Shown: one piece after another, positions 7,067-17,219 of the stretch
How positions within the stretch are numbered: the stretch's first letter is position 1
Layout of the letters: the number at the start of each line of letters is the position of its first letter
Assembly (NCBI GenBank): GCA_030550495.1
Contig: JAUQPG010000001.1
Span: forward strand, 1 to 38,628
Origin: Candidatus Bipolaricaulota bacterium
GTDB lineage: Bacteria > Bipolaricaulota > Bipolaricaulia > RBG-16-55-9 > DRXL01
Length of the DNA stretch: 38,628 nucleotides
Direction of reading: 5' to 3'
Position numbers and translations under genes: made by a program
Notes under the pieces: model-generated
Seen by the model: only the letters and a program-made list of their open reading frames with translations
What the model was told of the DNA's origin: nothing
The model's database searches: none

Positions 7067-8999
7067 GGGTCAACACCATCCTTCGTGGGGCCTTGCCCGA
7101 AAGAATCTCTTTGACAGACTGATAGACTTCGTCCATCGTGATTGGGCGACCGTTGAATTTGAGGATTAAATGGTCCATTGCGATCCCTGTGTGCTCGCGC
7201 ACCAAGCCAGCAAGCTGCCCCGAGTAATTATTTTCAATACACGCGCGACGCTTCGCTCTCTCTAAGAGCTTTTTTAAGTCGTCGCCGGGCAGCGGGGAGA
7301 GCAGCCGGCACTGCACAAAACAGACCGAGAGCTTCTCTGCCCACAGGGCTTCGAGAGCATCGAGGATCGCGCCCTTGGGCGACCCCCAGCTCAGTAAGAC
7401 TAATTCTGCGTCAGGGTCACCAAAGATATTTATCTTTTCTGAGAGCGGGATCTCTTGTGCAGCAATCTCCAATTTCTTAGCGCGCTTATTCATCATCTGG
7501 ACGCGCTCGACGGGGTCTTCGGTGATGTGCCCAAGCTCGTCGTGCTCGTCACCGGTGTTCCAGAAGATCCCTCCAGGGGTGCCTAGCACCGTCCGTGGGG
7601 AGATGCCCGTCTCCGTGTAGGCGAAGCGCTTGTAGCCATCGCCCGCGGCGCCCGCGATGAGCAAGCCTCGGTCAACCTGCCCTTTGAGCGGATCGAAGAC
7701 GGGGCACGTCTGGCTGCTGCTCGCTAGGGCTTTGTCTAACAAATGAATGACGGGAAGCTGATATTTTTCGGCGTAGTTAAAAGCTCTCATCTCGTCGTAG
7801 AAGCACTCTTCTAGGTCGCCGGAAGCGATGACGATTCTGGGGAACTCGCCATGTCCAGCGTGCAGGACAAATCTCAAATCGCCCTGCTCATGGCGTGTCG
7901 GGAGTCCAGTGCTGGGGCTGCCCCGCTGATAGAGCGTGATGACAACAGGGACTTCGTTGATCCCCGCCCACCCTAGGGCTTCGACCATGAGCGAAAAGCC
8001 CGGCCCAGAAGTACTGGTCGCTGCACGTGCCCCGGCGAGCGCTGCCCCTGTGGCCATCGTAATGGCAGCGATCTCATCTTCGACTTGGACGACCAAGATC
8101 GCGCCATGTTCGGGGGCGCCGTCGGCGCGACGTTCGAAGAGCTGATGGGCTTCTAAATACGTGCTCTCGTCGGTCGCCGGGCTGATGGGATAGTAGGTCT
8201 GCACGGTGCAGCCGGCGGCGAGCTTCCCCAAGGCCGTCGCGTGATTGCCCGTTACATAAATGCGCGGCTCGCTCGCTGTGATCGGCTCCAGCGCGATGGG
8301 GAAATCTTTGGCGAATTTTTGGGAGATATACTCGTAGGCCAGCTCGCACGCGCGCAGGTTCAGCTCAATGACTTTCTTCTTGCCGTAGAAGATGTCTTCT
8401 AAAGCGCGCTCTAAGAGTTTTATGTCATAGCCGACAAGGGCACATGACGCCGCGACGCCCATCGTATTGGCCAAGCGCTTGGCTTGGGCAAGCTGCGGGG
8501 CCTGCCCGCCTGTCATCTTCTGTAAGAGTTCATCGTAGGGAATGGGATAGAGGCGCACGCCGCGCGCGTGCGCGTCCTGGAGCATCCCGCCCAAGGTCAC
8601 GTCCAGATTCTTCGACTGAAGATATTTGTGAAGATCATGCCGTGCGCGGTGCTCCATCGTTGCGACTTTCTCAAGAGAGGTCTCGATAAGCTTCGGATCG
8701 TAGATGAGAGCGCCGCCAGGTTTAATGTCGAGAGCATGGAGGAAGACGGTCTCGGCATCGGCACTCACTACAATATCCGTATACGAGCGAGTCGAGCGGA
8801 CAGGGCGATCGCTCACCATGACTTGATAGTAACTGTGCTCGCCCATGATGTTGCTGTAGTATTCGCGCTGGCCGTAGACGTACAGCCCGCCGAAGGCACA
8901 CGCCTTGGCGAAGAGATTGGCTGCGGAATCAACCCCGCTCCCCTGCGCGCCCCCGACAAGCCATGCTAAATGATTCTTCTGATGCATACCACGACTCAT
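7056..8999 (-). CDS. korA: 2-oxoacid:ferredoxin oxidoreductase, fused gamma-alpha subunit
   Basis: The 647-residue protein has an N-terminal gamma domain (about 10-195; [15 protein letters not shown] and [15 protein letters not shown]), then an alpha domain from about 245 with [17 protein letters not shown], the [10 protein letters not shown] segment and [14 protein letters not shown], and a C-terminal transketolase-like domain. This is the usual fused KorA form and pairs with the overlapping beta gene. An AGGAG lies immediately before ATG 8999, which is very close; ATG 8987 (MHQKNH) is an alternative start. The enzyme links central carbon metabolism to reduced ferredoxin in anaerobes or microaerophiles. 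Confidence 0.9.
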   Translation of the reverse strand: MSRGMHQKNHLAWLVGGAQGSGVDSAANLFAKACAFGGLYVYGQREYYSNIMGEHSYYQVMVSDRPVRSTRSYTDIVVSADAETVFLHALDIKPGGALIYDPKLIETSLEKVATMEHRARHDLHKYLQSKNLDVTLGGMLQDAHARGVRLYPIPYDELLQKMTGGQAPQLAQAKRLANTMGVAASCALVGYDIKLLERALEDIFYGKKKVIELNLRACELAYEYISQKFAKDFPIALEPITASEPRIYVTGNHATALGKLAAGCTVQTYYPISPATDESTYLEAHQLFERRADGAPEHGAILVVQVEDEIAAITMATGAALAGARAATSTSGPGFSLMVEALGWAGINEVPVVITLYQRGSPSTGLPTRHEQGDLRFVLHAGHGEFPRIVIASGDLEECFYDEMRAFNYAEKYQLPVIHLLDKALASSSQTCPVFDPLKGQVDRGLLIAGAAGDGYKRFAYTETGISPRTVLGTPGGIFWNTGDEHDELGHITEDPVERVQMMNKRAKKLEIAAQEIPLSEKINIFGDPDAELVLLSWGSPKGAILDALEALWAEKLSVCFVQCRLLSPLPGDDLKKLLERAKRRACIENNYSGQLAGLVREHTGIAMDHLILKFNGRPITMDEVYQSVKEILSGKAPRRMVLTHGA

Positions 9000-9070
9000 C
9001 TCCTATAAAAACAGACTCGGACAATCCCCGTTAAGATACTGAAATTGCGAGGTCGGTGCAACCGCGCACA

Positions 9071-9101
9071 AATAAAAGAGCCACGGGAGTTCCCCGTGGC
9101 T
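9071..9101 (-). terminator. Intrinsic terminator of the exported barrel-sandwich gene
   Basis: AGCCACGGG (9079-9087) and CCCGTGGCT (9093-9101) form a perfect 9-bp stem with a 5-nt loop. On the minus strand the stem is followed by CTTTTATTT, the expected T-rich tail, 27 nt past the stop of the gene ending at 9128. Confidence 0.75.
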
Positions 9102-9127
9102 TGGCCTTCTTCTGTCTCGCTAGAGAC

Positions 9128-9925
9128 TCACTGCATCGCGCTCGCTCCGGTGACGACCATGAGCTTCGCTTCGACTGTGGTCGTCTCTTCCCCAACGTCG
9201 AACGCCAGCGCGCGCACCACCCCGCTGATCGGTGCACGGACTTCGAGCTTCTTCAGCTCGGCTTGGAGCTTCTCGCGGTCCTTGAGGGTCTTGGCTCGCG
9301 CGATCTCGCTCATAAGTTGCTCGAAGCGCACTTGATCTTTGATCGCCAGCAGCGCCCCTTCGGCGACCATCATCCCCTGGGTGACGAAGAGCCGGCTTGA
9401 TCCGTTGACAAGCTCGAAGCGCACCGAGACCAACAGCGGTTCTGGCTCTTTCTCCGTGCGGTCTACCGAGACCGTCTCACGAGTGATGACGCGCTCTTCG
9501 AGCTCGACTTGGCGGCTCTTGCCCGCGATCAGGACCCCTTGACGAACCCATTGGAAGTCCGTCACAGCAATTCCCATGGAATCAGCAGTCACGGTCAGGC
9601 GCACCTTCTCGCCCGGCCCGACACGCCCATTCGTCAGAACTAAGAGATTGCTCTTGAGCACAGACATTGTGCTCTTGAACGGCTCGACCTTGACAAAGTG
9701 TGTTGGGATCTTCTTGAACTCGATCTGGAGGCCGTCGGCTTCCACACCCGTGTCGTTGGTGAAGGTGAGCGTCAGTTGTTTGCCTGGCTGCTCGCCGATG
9801 CCTGCAGAGACAGCACTATCGCTATGCGATTGGTTGACCAAGATTGGTCCCGCGGCCATGAGCGCCATTACTGGCAGAGCCAGCGCCATCACACGCACGA
9901 TCTTCTTGCCCGTCATCGTGCTCAC
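9128..9925 (-). CDS. Exported protein with a barrel-sandwich (HlyD/lipoyl-like) C-terminal domain
   Basis: The 265-residue protein has a positive N-terminus and a hydrophobic segment at about 11-30 (signal anchor or signal peptide). A beta-rich middle (about 45-165) contains LTLTFTNDTGVEADGLQIEF, resembling a pilin- or Ig-like fold. The end shows two half-motifs of a barrel-sandwich hybrid, TQGMMVAEGALLA and VRAPISGVVRALAFDVGEE, separated by a short charged coiled-coil helix, as in membrane-fusion (HlyD-type) adaptor proteins. No lipoylation or biotinylation lysine is evident. No export ATPase or outer-membrane channel lies beside it. The overall family is not recognised. Confidence 0.65.
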   Translation of the reverse strand: MSTMTGKKIVRVMALALPVMALMAAGPILVNQSHSDSAVSAGIGEQPGKQLTLTFTNDTGVEADGLQIEFKKIPTHFVKVEPFKSTMSVLKSNLLVLTNGRVGPGEKVRLTVTADSMGIAVTDFQWVRQGVLIAGKSRQVELEERVITRETVSVDRTEKEPEPLLVSVRFELVNGSSRLFVTQGMMVAEGALLAIKDQVRFEQLMSEIARAKTLKDREKLQAELKKLEVRAPISGVVRALAFDVGEETTTVEAKLMVVTGASAMQ

Positions 9926-9988
9926 CCCTTTCGTGGGAGAGATGGACAGAATATATAACCCCCAAGAACGAGAGGAGTTTCACCCCCT

Positions 9989-10017
9989 TTGCAGACTTCA
10001 CGAGTCTGCTTTAGAAT
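9989..10017 (+). promoter_or_regulatory. Probable peroxiredoxin promoter with an overlapping palindrome
   Basis: TTGCAG (9989-9994) and TAGAAT (10012-10017) with a 17-nt spacer resemble a sigma70 promoter. A perfect inverted repeat GCAGACT-TCACG-AGTCTGC (9991-10009) fills the spacer, where a repressor or redox regulator would compete with RNA polymerase. Function is inferred from position. Confidence 0.5.
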
Positions 10018-10052
10018 AAACTTATCTCTAGCTTGTAAAGGAGGAAGCTCCC

Positions 10053-10532
10053 ATGTCCGTCCAGCTCAATCACAAAGCTCCAGACTTCACCACGAAAGCC
10101 TGCGATGGCGAGAAGATCGAGGACTTTACGCTCAGCAAAGAGCTGGGGAAGGAGAATATTGTCCTAGCGTTCTTCCCCTTGGCGTTCAGCCCCGTCTGCA
10201 CCACGGAGATGTGCTCGTTCCGCGATAGCATGGCGCAGTTTAACTCTCTCAAAGCCCGCGTCTTTGGGATCAGCGTCGACAGCCCATTTACCCTCAATGC
10301 GTTCATCAAAGCAAATAACTTACAATTTAAGCTGCTCACGGATTTCAATAAGGAGATCAGTCGGGCCTACGGGGTCCTTCACGAAGACCTCATGGGGCTG
10401 AAGGGGGTTGCCAAGCGCAGCGTCTTCGTCTTAGACAAGAACGGAGTCGTGCGCTACCGATGGGTGAGCGACGATCCCCGACAGCTCCCGGACTTTGAGG
10501 CGATTCGCACAGCTTTACAGGGGCTATCGTGA
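10053..10532 (+). CDS. Peroxiredoxin (AhpC/TSA, BCP/AhpE-like)
   Basis: The 159-residue thioredoxin-fold peroxidase reduces hydrogen peroxide and organic hydroperoxides in the cytoplasm. The peroxidatic Cys49 lies in PLAFSPVCTTEMC with the conserved Pro and Thr nearby. Cys54, five residues on, matches the resolving position of many BCP-type enzymes, and Cys17 is a third cysteine. A strong RBS (AAAGGAGG) sits 8 nt before the ATG. It stands alone just upstream of the rRNA promoter and probably has its own promoter with a palindromic operator. Confidence 0.9.
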   Translation: MSVQLNHKAPDFTTKACDGEKIEDFTLSKELGKENIVLAFFPLAFSPVCTTEMCSFRDSMAQFNSLKARVFGISVDSPFTLNAFIKANNLQFKLLTDFNKEISRAYGVLHEDLMGLKGVAKRSVFVLDKNGVVRYRWVSDDPRQLPDFEAIRTALQGLS

Positions 10533-10548
10533 AAATCCGCTTAGATTC

Positions 10549-10592
10549 AGAATTATATAGCTCTTGACAACCGGGACGGTCTGTGCTATAAT
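10549..10592 (+). promoter_or_regulatory. Consensus sigma70 rRNA promoter with an A+T-rich upstream element
   Basis: Perfect TTGACA (10564-10569) and TATAAT (10587-10592) separated by 17 nt, preceded by an A+T-rich stretch (10549-10560) like an UP element. It lies about 125 nt upstream of the 16S 5' end and is the best promoter in the window. Confidence 0.9.
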
Positions 10593-10602
10593 GCAAGCAC
10601 TC

Positions 10603-10646
10603 CTCAAGGAAGATCGCTCTTTGACAAGTGGATAGCATGCAGCAAG
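10603..10646 (+). other. 16S leader: processing-stem 5' arms and boxA
   Basis: The first arm (10603-10617) pairs with 12307-12321 over 15 bp with one G-U. The second arm (10623-10646) pairs with 12326-12351, containing an 11-bp core TGGATAGCATG and a flanking GACAAG/CTTGTC. Between and partly inside them, CGCTCTTTGACAAG (10615-10628) matches the boxA antitermination element found in rRNA leaders (NusB/NusE site). The two pairings cross each other (order A, B, A', B'). Confidence 0.65.
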
Positions 10647-10651
10647 GCGTT

Positions 10652-10701
10652 GCTTCTTTCGACCCCGAAAGAAGCAGGGAATCTATCGCCCGATAGATTC
10701 C
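10652..10701 (+). other. Two tandem perfect hairpins in the 16S leader
   Basis: The first is GCTTCTTTCG (10652-10661) / CGAAAGAAGC (10666-10675) with loop ACCC. The second is GGAATCTATCG (10678-10688) / CGATAGATTCC (10691-10701) with a very tight loop. They lie between the processing arm and the mature 16S 5' end and may guide leader folding or maturation. Confidence 0.7.
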
Positions 10702-10716
10702 ACCTTGAGTTAACGG

Positions 10717-12268
<1,552 letters not shown>

Positions 12269-12284
12269 TAAGGAGCCTTTCGCA

Positions 12285-12372
12285 TAGGGGTTAAGACCCC
12301 TAGCGTGCGGTCTTCCTTGAGCGCGCTTTGCTCATGCTATCCAAGCTTGTCATTCTCTCTTTTTATTTTTTT
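12285..12372 (+). terminator. 3' processing arms and T-rich end of the 16S transcript
   Basis: After the 16S 3' end come a small hairpin TAGGGG-TTAAGA-CCCCTA (12285-12302), the 3' arms of both flanking helices (12307-12321 and 12326-12351), and then a T-rich tract (12355-12372). A 16S-only transcript would plausibly end here. There is no strong local stem directly next to the T-tract, so the terminator call is moderate; the second 3' arm paired with the leader could supply the stem. Confidence 0.45.
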
Positions 12373-12550
12373 ATGGTCTTTTGTCCCCTCCTTTAGTGAT
12401 GGCAGTCGTCCCCAAAGTGCGCCCTCGGCTGTTGCTCGCGTCACGAACCCCCCTCAGCCATTCTACCAGAGGTCCTTTTAGCTCGTATCTATACCCCTTA
12501 GAGTAAGAGCATCCAAGAGCATAAGCGCTCTCAGAGAGGGTAAAGAGACT
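12373..12550. other. Intergenic gap between the 16S unit and the CRP-type gene
   Basis: I see no tRNA, 23S start, repeat or convincing coding frame here. The stretch just before 12551 presumably holds the promoter of the regulator, but no hexamer pair is convincing. Confidence 0.5.
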
Positions 12551-13246
12551 ATGGTGAATCACTTTACGATGCTGAGCATGACCGGGCACCAGCCCAACGG
12601 ACAACAGATCACGGAAGCACTGAACGAGATCGTCGAATCGACCAGCGGACGGTTTTACAAGAAGGGCGAGGTCATCTATCAGCCGGGCGACGTCGACGAC
12701 CGTGTCTACTATATTAAAGACGGCAAAGTGAAGTTAGCCTACCTAGACGAGAGCGGGCGCAAGTTGACGTTGGCGATCTTGGGAGCGGGTGAGATCTTTG
12801 GCGAGATGGTCTTAATTGGGGTGAAGCGGCGCGAGCACCTCGCCCAGGTGCTGCAAGATGCGATCATCCATCCCATTGAACGCGAGAAGTTCTTCTATCT
12901 GCTGGAGCGCAAGCCCTGGCTTGCTTTAGAGATCATTCAGCTCTTTGGCAAGCGGGCACGCGACTTAGAGCAAAAGCTCGAAGATCTCGTCTTTAAAGAC
13001 ATCACGACGCGGCTGTCGCGGCAACTGCTGAGACTCATCGAGGAGCACGGTGAGCAGACCCCCGAAGGGACGCAGATCAGCTTCAAGATCACTCACAAAG
13101 AGTTAGCTGATCTGATCGGGTCTGCCCGTGAGAACACGACAAGCGCCCTCAATCGCTTAGCCAAAGAGGGCATCTTAGACAAGAAGCGCTACTATATCAT
13201 CATCAAGGACGAAGAGAAGCTGAAGGAGAAGAGCGGGACGCTCTAA
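12551..13246 (+). CDS. CRP/FNR-family transcription regulator
   Basis: A 231-residue protein with a cyclic-nucleotide-binding-like domain (about 25-125; GEVIYQPGDVDDRVYYIKDGKVKL and FGEM motif), a dimerisation helix (about 128-158), and a C-terminal winged helix (about 172-222, recognition part HKELADLIGSARENTTSALNRL). It lacks the N-terminal cysteines of the regulator at 593, so it is not an iron-sulfur FNR. The Arg expected to bind the cAMP phosphate after FGEM is not obvious, so the effector is unknown. Its stop overlaps the convergent cupredoxin gene by 4 nt. Confidence 0.85.
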   Translation: MVNHFTMLSMTGHQPNGQQITEALNEIVESTSGRFYKKGEVIYQPGDVDDRVYYIKDGKVKLAYLDESGRKLTLAILGAGEIFGEMVLIGVKRREHLAQVLQDAIIHPIEREKFFYLLERKPWLALEIIQLFGKRARDLEQKLEDLVFKDITTRLSRQLLRLIEEHGEQTPEGTQISFKITHKELADLIGSARENTTSALNRLAKEGILDKKRYYIIIKDEEKLKEKSGTL

Positions 13247-13848
13247 GGCCTTCTGAGTGCCTCAAGCAACGCCTTGGCTTGGGTGATCGTCTGCACGATA
13301 GCCGACAGTGGTGCTCCACGGGTAAGCAACGCTTCTAACATTGAAAGTCTATTGTTAAACTGCTCTCGCACGCCCTGTTTGGCTAATGCTTCCGCAAGAG
13401 CGCTCTGCGCAAAGACGCTCTGAAAATCTCTTAGTTGGCGCAGTGCCAGCGCCGTCTGTTCTTGCCCAGCTAAATATTCGATTCCCTGTAAGAGCGCGAT
13501 AGCATTGAACGCCTCCCCCACAACCCCAGAGAGCTCTTCTATCGTTGGGATAGAAGACTGAGCTGCTGCGGGCAGCCCTTGCTCTGCTGTAGAAGAACTC
13601 GCTGCAGGGCCGACGATGATCCGCCCGACCATCCCCTGTTGCTCATACAGCGCACAGAAATAGTCATAGACTCCGGGGAGAGAAAAGACATACGAATATG
13701 ACTGACCAATTTGAGTCATCAGTCCAGAATTCCACGGCCTTGCTCCAGCAGGGATGCGCAGGGGGCGATCCTGACTTGGATGATATGCCGTCACGGTGTG
13801 CCCGTTACTAGCTTCAGTGTAGCATATTTTCTCTGGATCGCCAATCAA
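13243..13848 (-). CDS. N-terminally truncated cupredoxin-like protein, possible pseudogene
   Basis: The first 90 residues match the C-terminal half of a plastocyanin/pseudoazurin-type cupredoxin: GHTVTAYHPSQ with the first copper His, then YDYFCALYEQQGMVGRIIVG with the Cys and Met ligands. The second His of the C-x2-H-x4-M motif is Tyr here. The frame opens at a TTG directly after a stop codon and has no signal peptide or first strands. The divergent Nudix promoter and start occupy the upstream DNA, so the gene is 5'-truncated. Residues 110-201 form a helical extension I do not recognise. Copper binding is unlikely. Confidence 0.6.
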   Translation of the reverse strand: MIGDPEKICYTEASNGHTVTAYHPSQDRPLRIPAGARPWNSGLMTQIGQSYSYVFSLPGVYDYFCALYEQQGMVGRIIVGPAASSSTAEQGLPAAAQSSIPTIEELSGVVGEAFNAIALLQGIEYLAGQEQTALALRQLRDFQSVFAQSALAEALAKQGVREQFNNRLSMLEALLTRGAPLSAIVQTITQAKALLEALRRP

Positions 13849-13849
13849 T

Positions 13850-13855
13850 TATAAT
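13850..13855 (+). promoter_or_regulatory. -10 box of the Nudix-methyltransferase pair
   Basis: Perfect TATAAT ending 9 nt before ATG 13865, which implies a leader of only about 3 nt. No good -35 is seen 16-18 nt upstream. Confidence 0.5.
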
Positions 13856-13864
13856 AGCGTTGGT

Positions 13865-14302
13865 ATGAGTTCTGACAGAGAGCGGCTCTATCCCACGCGC
13901 CCCATTGTGGGAGTGAGCATCTTAGCCTTCAAAGATGGAAAGATTTTACTGGTGCGCCGAGGACATGAGCCGCGCAAGGGCCAGTGGAGCCTCCCCGGCG
14001 GGGTCGTCGAGCTGGGGGAAACTATCCGCGACGCTGCCATCAGAGAAATTCGCGAAGAGTGCCACGTTGAGATCGAGATCATAAAGATTCTCGATGTCTT
14101 AGACAGAATCTTTCGCGATGCCGAGGGGCGTGTGCAGTATCACTACGTCTTAGTAGTGCTTTTGGCGCGCTATAAGTCCGGGGAGCTCCAAGCTGATTCC
14201 GATATCGAAGCTGCAAGCTGGGTTGATGTGAGCAAGCTTGCCGACTACGATCTGGTTCAAGATCAACGAGAGCTTATCCAGCGAGCACAAGAAGAACTAT
14301 GA
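13865..14302 (+). CDS. Nudix hydrolase
   Basis: A 145-residue protein with a complete Nudix box at 46-66 (GX5EX7REUXEE: Gly46, Glu52, Arg60, Glu61, Glu64, Glu65), which binds magnesium and hydrolyses nucleoside diphosphates linked to another moiety. The lead-in VGVSILAFKDGKILLVRRG and WSLPGG resemble ADP-ribose or (d)NTP pyrophosphatases, but the substrate cannot be assigned. It overlaps the following methyltransferase by 4 nt (ATGA), so the two are coupled. The mRNA appears almost leaderless. Confidence 0.88.
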   Translation: MSSDRERLYPTRPIVGVSILAFKDGKILLVRRGHEPRKGQWSLPGGVVELGETIRDAAIREIREECHVEIEIIKILDVLDRIFRDAEGRVQYHYVLVVLLARYKSGELQADSDIEAASWVDVSKLADYDLVQDQRELIQRAQEEL

Positions 14303-15180
14303 GCACGCCAAGGCCGTTGTACTCCAAAGACGCTGCCGCAGCTCTCACGCAGCGCGAACGCGCGCACCAACGACTGCACGAGCGGATTCGACTCGTCTTA
14401 GATCGCTTGGGAGAGTGCGAGTCTTTTTTAGACATCGGCTGCGGCTCGGGGCAGTATCTACGAGCCGTCGCGGCACACGGCGTGCCGCACATCGTCGGTA
14501 TTGACGAATCTTCGGATCGGCTTGACGAAGCGCGTCGCGCCTGCCCTCACGCCGAGCTCTATATCGCTCGTGCTGACGAGCTGCCCTTCGCTGATCGAAG
14601 CTTTGACGTCGTGCTTGCGGCGCAAGTCTTGCATGAGATTGCCATCTTTGGCAGACCCGGCGAGCTTCTCCAAGTCCTTCGCGAGATCCGGCGCGTTCTG
14701 AGGCCCAACGGTCGGTTCATTGCGCTTGACCATCTCGATCCCGGTCCAGGGCAGGTGCGCGTGCGTCTTCCCCAGCCCGTGCGCTCCCAGCTCGACTACT
14801 TCGCGCAACGCTATCAGTTCAGAAGAATCTCTGTAGAGGAGTACGGCGACGGCACGCTCTGGCTCTCCCGACGCGACTTACAAGATTTCGTCACGAAGAT
14901 CTGGGCGCTCGGCACAGCGATAGAAGCCCTAGAGATGCGCGAGACGCACTGCCCCTTCGGGCGCGAGCAGATAGAAACTCTTCTCAAAGAAGCGCACTTC
15001 AGTTTGAGAGAGTGGCTTGCTTTCGAAGAGATCTCCGAAGATCTCAAAGAGCACGGGATCGAACTGATCGAGGGCACAAGCTGGCCGAGAAAATTTCTCT
15101 GCGTCGCTATTCCCTTTCCCTGCGGGAGAAGGGAGTCCGCCCCCACCTCCTCCGCCGCCTCCACCTGTGCAGTGATATAA
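14299..15180 (+). CDS. Class I SAM-dependent methyltransferase
   Basis: A 293-residue protein. Motif I FLDIGCGSGQYL (about 44-55) and the acidic GIDESSDRLDEAR loop bind S-adenosylmethionine. FDVVLAAQVLHEI and VLRPNGRFIALDHLD follow as motifs of UbiE/COQ5-like small-molecule methyltransferases. The substrate is unknown. Translation is coupled to the Nudix gene. The last about 25 residues are encoded by a G/C-rich imperfect palindrome (15111-15134) resembling the repeat in recG, so the natural C-terminus may once have been shorter. Confidence 0.82.
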   Translation: MSTPRPLYSKDAAAALTQRERAHQRLHERIRLVLDRLGECESFLDIGCGSGQYLRAVAAHGVPHIVGIDESSDRLDEARRACPHAELYIARADELPFADRSFDVVLAAQVLHEIAIFGRPGELLQVLREIRRVLRPNGRFIALDHLDPGPGQVRVRLPQPVRSQLDYFAQRYQFRRISVEEYGDGTLWLSRRDLQDFVTKIWALGTAIEALEMRETHCPFGREQIETLLKEAHFSLREWLAFEEISEDLKEHGIELIEGTSWPRKFLCVAIPFPCGRRESAPTSSAASTCAVI

Positions 15181-15207
15181 TTAGGCTAAAAGCAGGGGTG
15201 ATACAAG

Positions 15208-15762
15208 ATGCTTCTCAGATATATAGCAGCAGTAGTGAGTCTGGCCTTAGGGCTCTTGGCCGTGAGCGATGAGGTCCCAGGGAGATGGGCGCAGGGAGGT
15301 TGGGATCGGACATTTGGGGGGCCTAAGGATGATCATGGCTACTCAGTCCGACAGACCTCTGATGGGGGCTTCATCTTGGTAGGGGAGACAAAGTCTTTTG
15401 GTGCGGGGGACTTTGACCTATGGCTGATCAAGACCGATGCCAAGGGCAACATGGTGTGGAATCGCACCTTCGGCGGTGAGGACTGGGATTACGGCTACTC
15501 AGTCCAACAGACTTCCGACGGAGGCTTCATCTTGCTAGGTGGGACAAGGTCTTTTGGAGTAGGGGGGTGGGACCTGTGGCTGATCAAGACCGATGGCGAA
15601 GGCCACATGCTCTGGCAACGCACCTTCGGTGGGGAGGGCGATGATGGTGGTGTATCAGTCCAGCAGACCTCGGACGGAGGGTTCATCTTGCTGGGAGTTA
15701 CGGAGCCTCCTTTGGGAGGCTCTGACTTTTGGCTGATCAAGACCGATGCCGAGGGCAGGTAA
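15208..15762 (+). CDS. Secreted repeat protein, apparently truncated
   Basis: A signal peptide (about 1-29) is followed by three near-identical repeats of about 52 residues, each with RTFGG, QTSDGGFILLG and DLWLIKTD, also nearly identical at DNA level. Such repeats form beta-propeller-like surface proteins that normally carry more copies. Here the third repeat stops at DAEGR before its end, 14 nt from the convergent cysS stop, which suggests loss of the 3' part. A TATAAT (about 15174-15179) lies upstream. The role is unknown; a cell-surface location is inferred. Confidence 0.65.
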   Translation: MLLRYIAAVVSLALGLLAVSDEVPGRWAQGGWDRTFGGPKDDHGYSVRQTSDGGFILVGETKSFGAGDFDLWLIKTDAKGNMVWNRTFGGEDWDYGYSVQQTSDGGFILLGGTRSFGVGGWDLWLIKTDGEGHMLWQRTFGGEGDDGGVSVQQTSDGGFILLGVTEPPLGGSDFWLIKTDAEGR

Positions 15763-15775
15763 AGAACAAGGTAAA

Positions 15776-17179
<1,404 letters not shown>

Positions 17180-17188
17180 AGTGTAAAG

Positions 17189-17217
17189 AATTTACCCTAA
17201 GAGTGAAGGGTTCGCAA
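17189..17217 (-). promoter_or_regulatory. Promoter of cysS
   Basis: On the minus strand TTGCGA (17217-17212) and TAAATT (17194-17189) are 17 nt apart, about 10 nt upstream of the start codon. Confidence 0.45.
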
Positions 17218-17219
17218 CG

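Noticed and set aside
12269-12550. tRNA or 23S gene after 16S
   Set aside because: No cloverleaf with GGTTCGA-type T-loop and no 23S 5' consensus is present.
12371-12604. Minus-strand ORF of 77 codons after the 16S gene
   Set aside because: It overlaps the well-supported CRP gene and the T-rich 16S end, and has no recognisable features.
15300-15750. CRISPR-like array
   Set aside because: The repeats are about 156 nt long, in frame and coding, with no spacer pattern.
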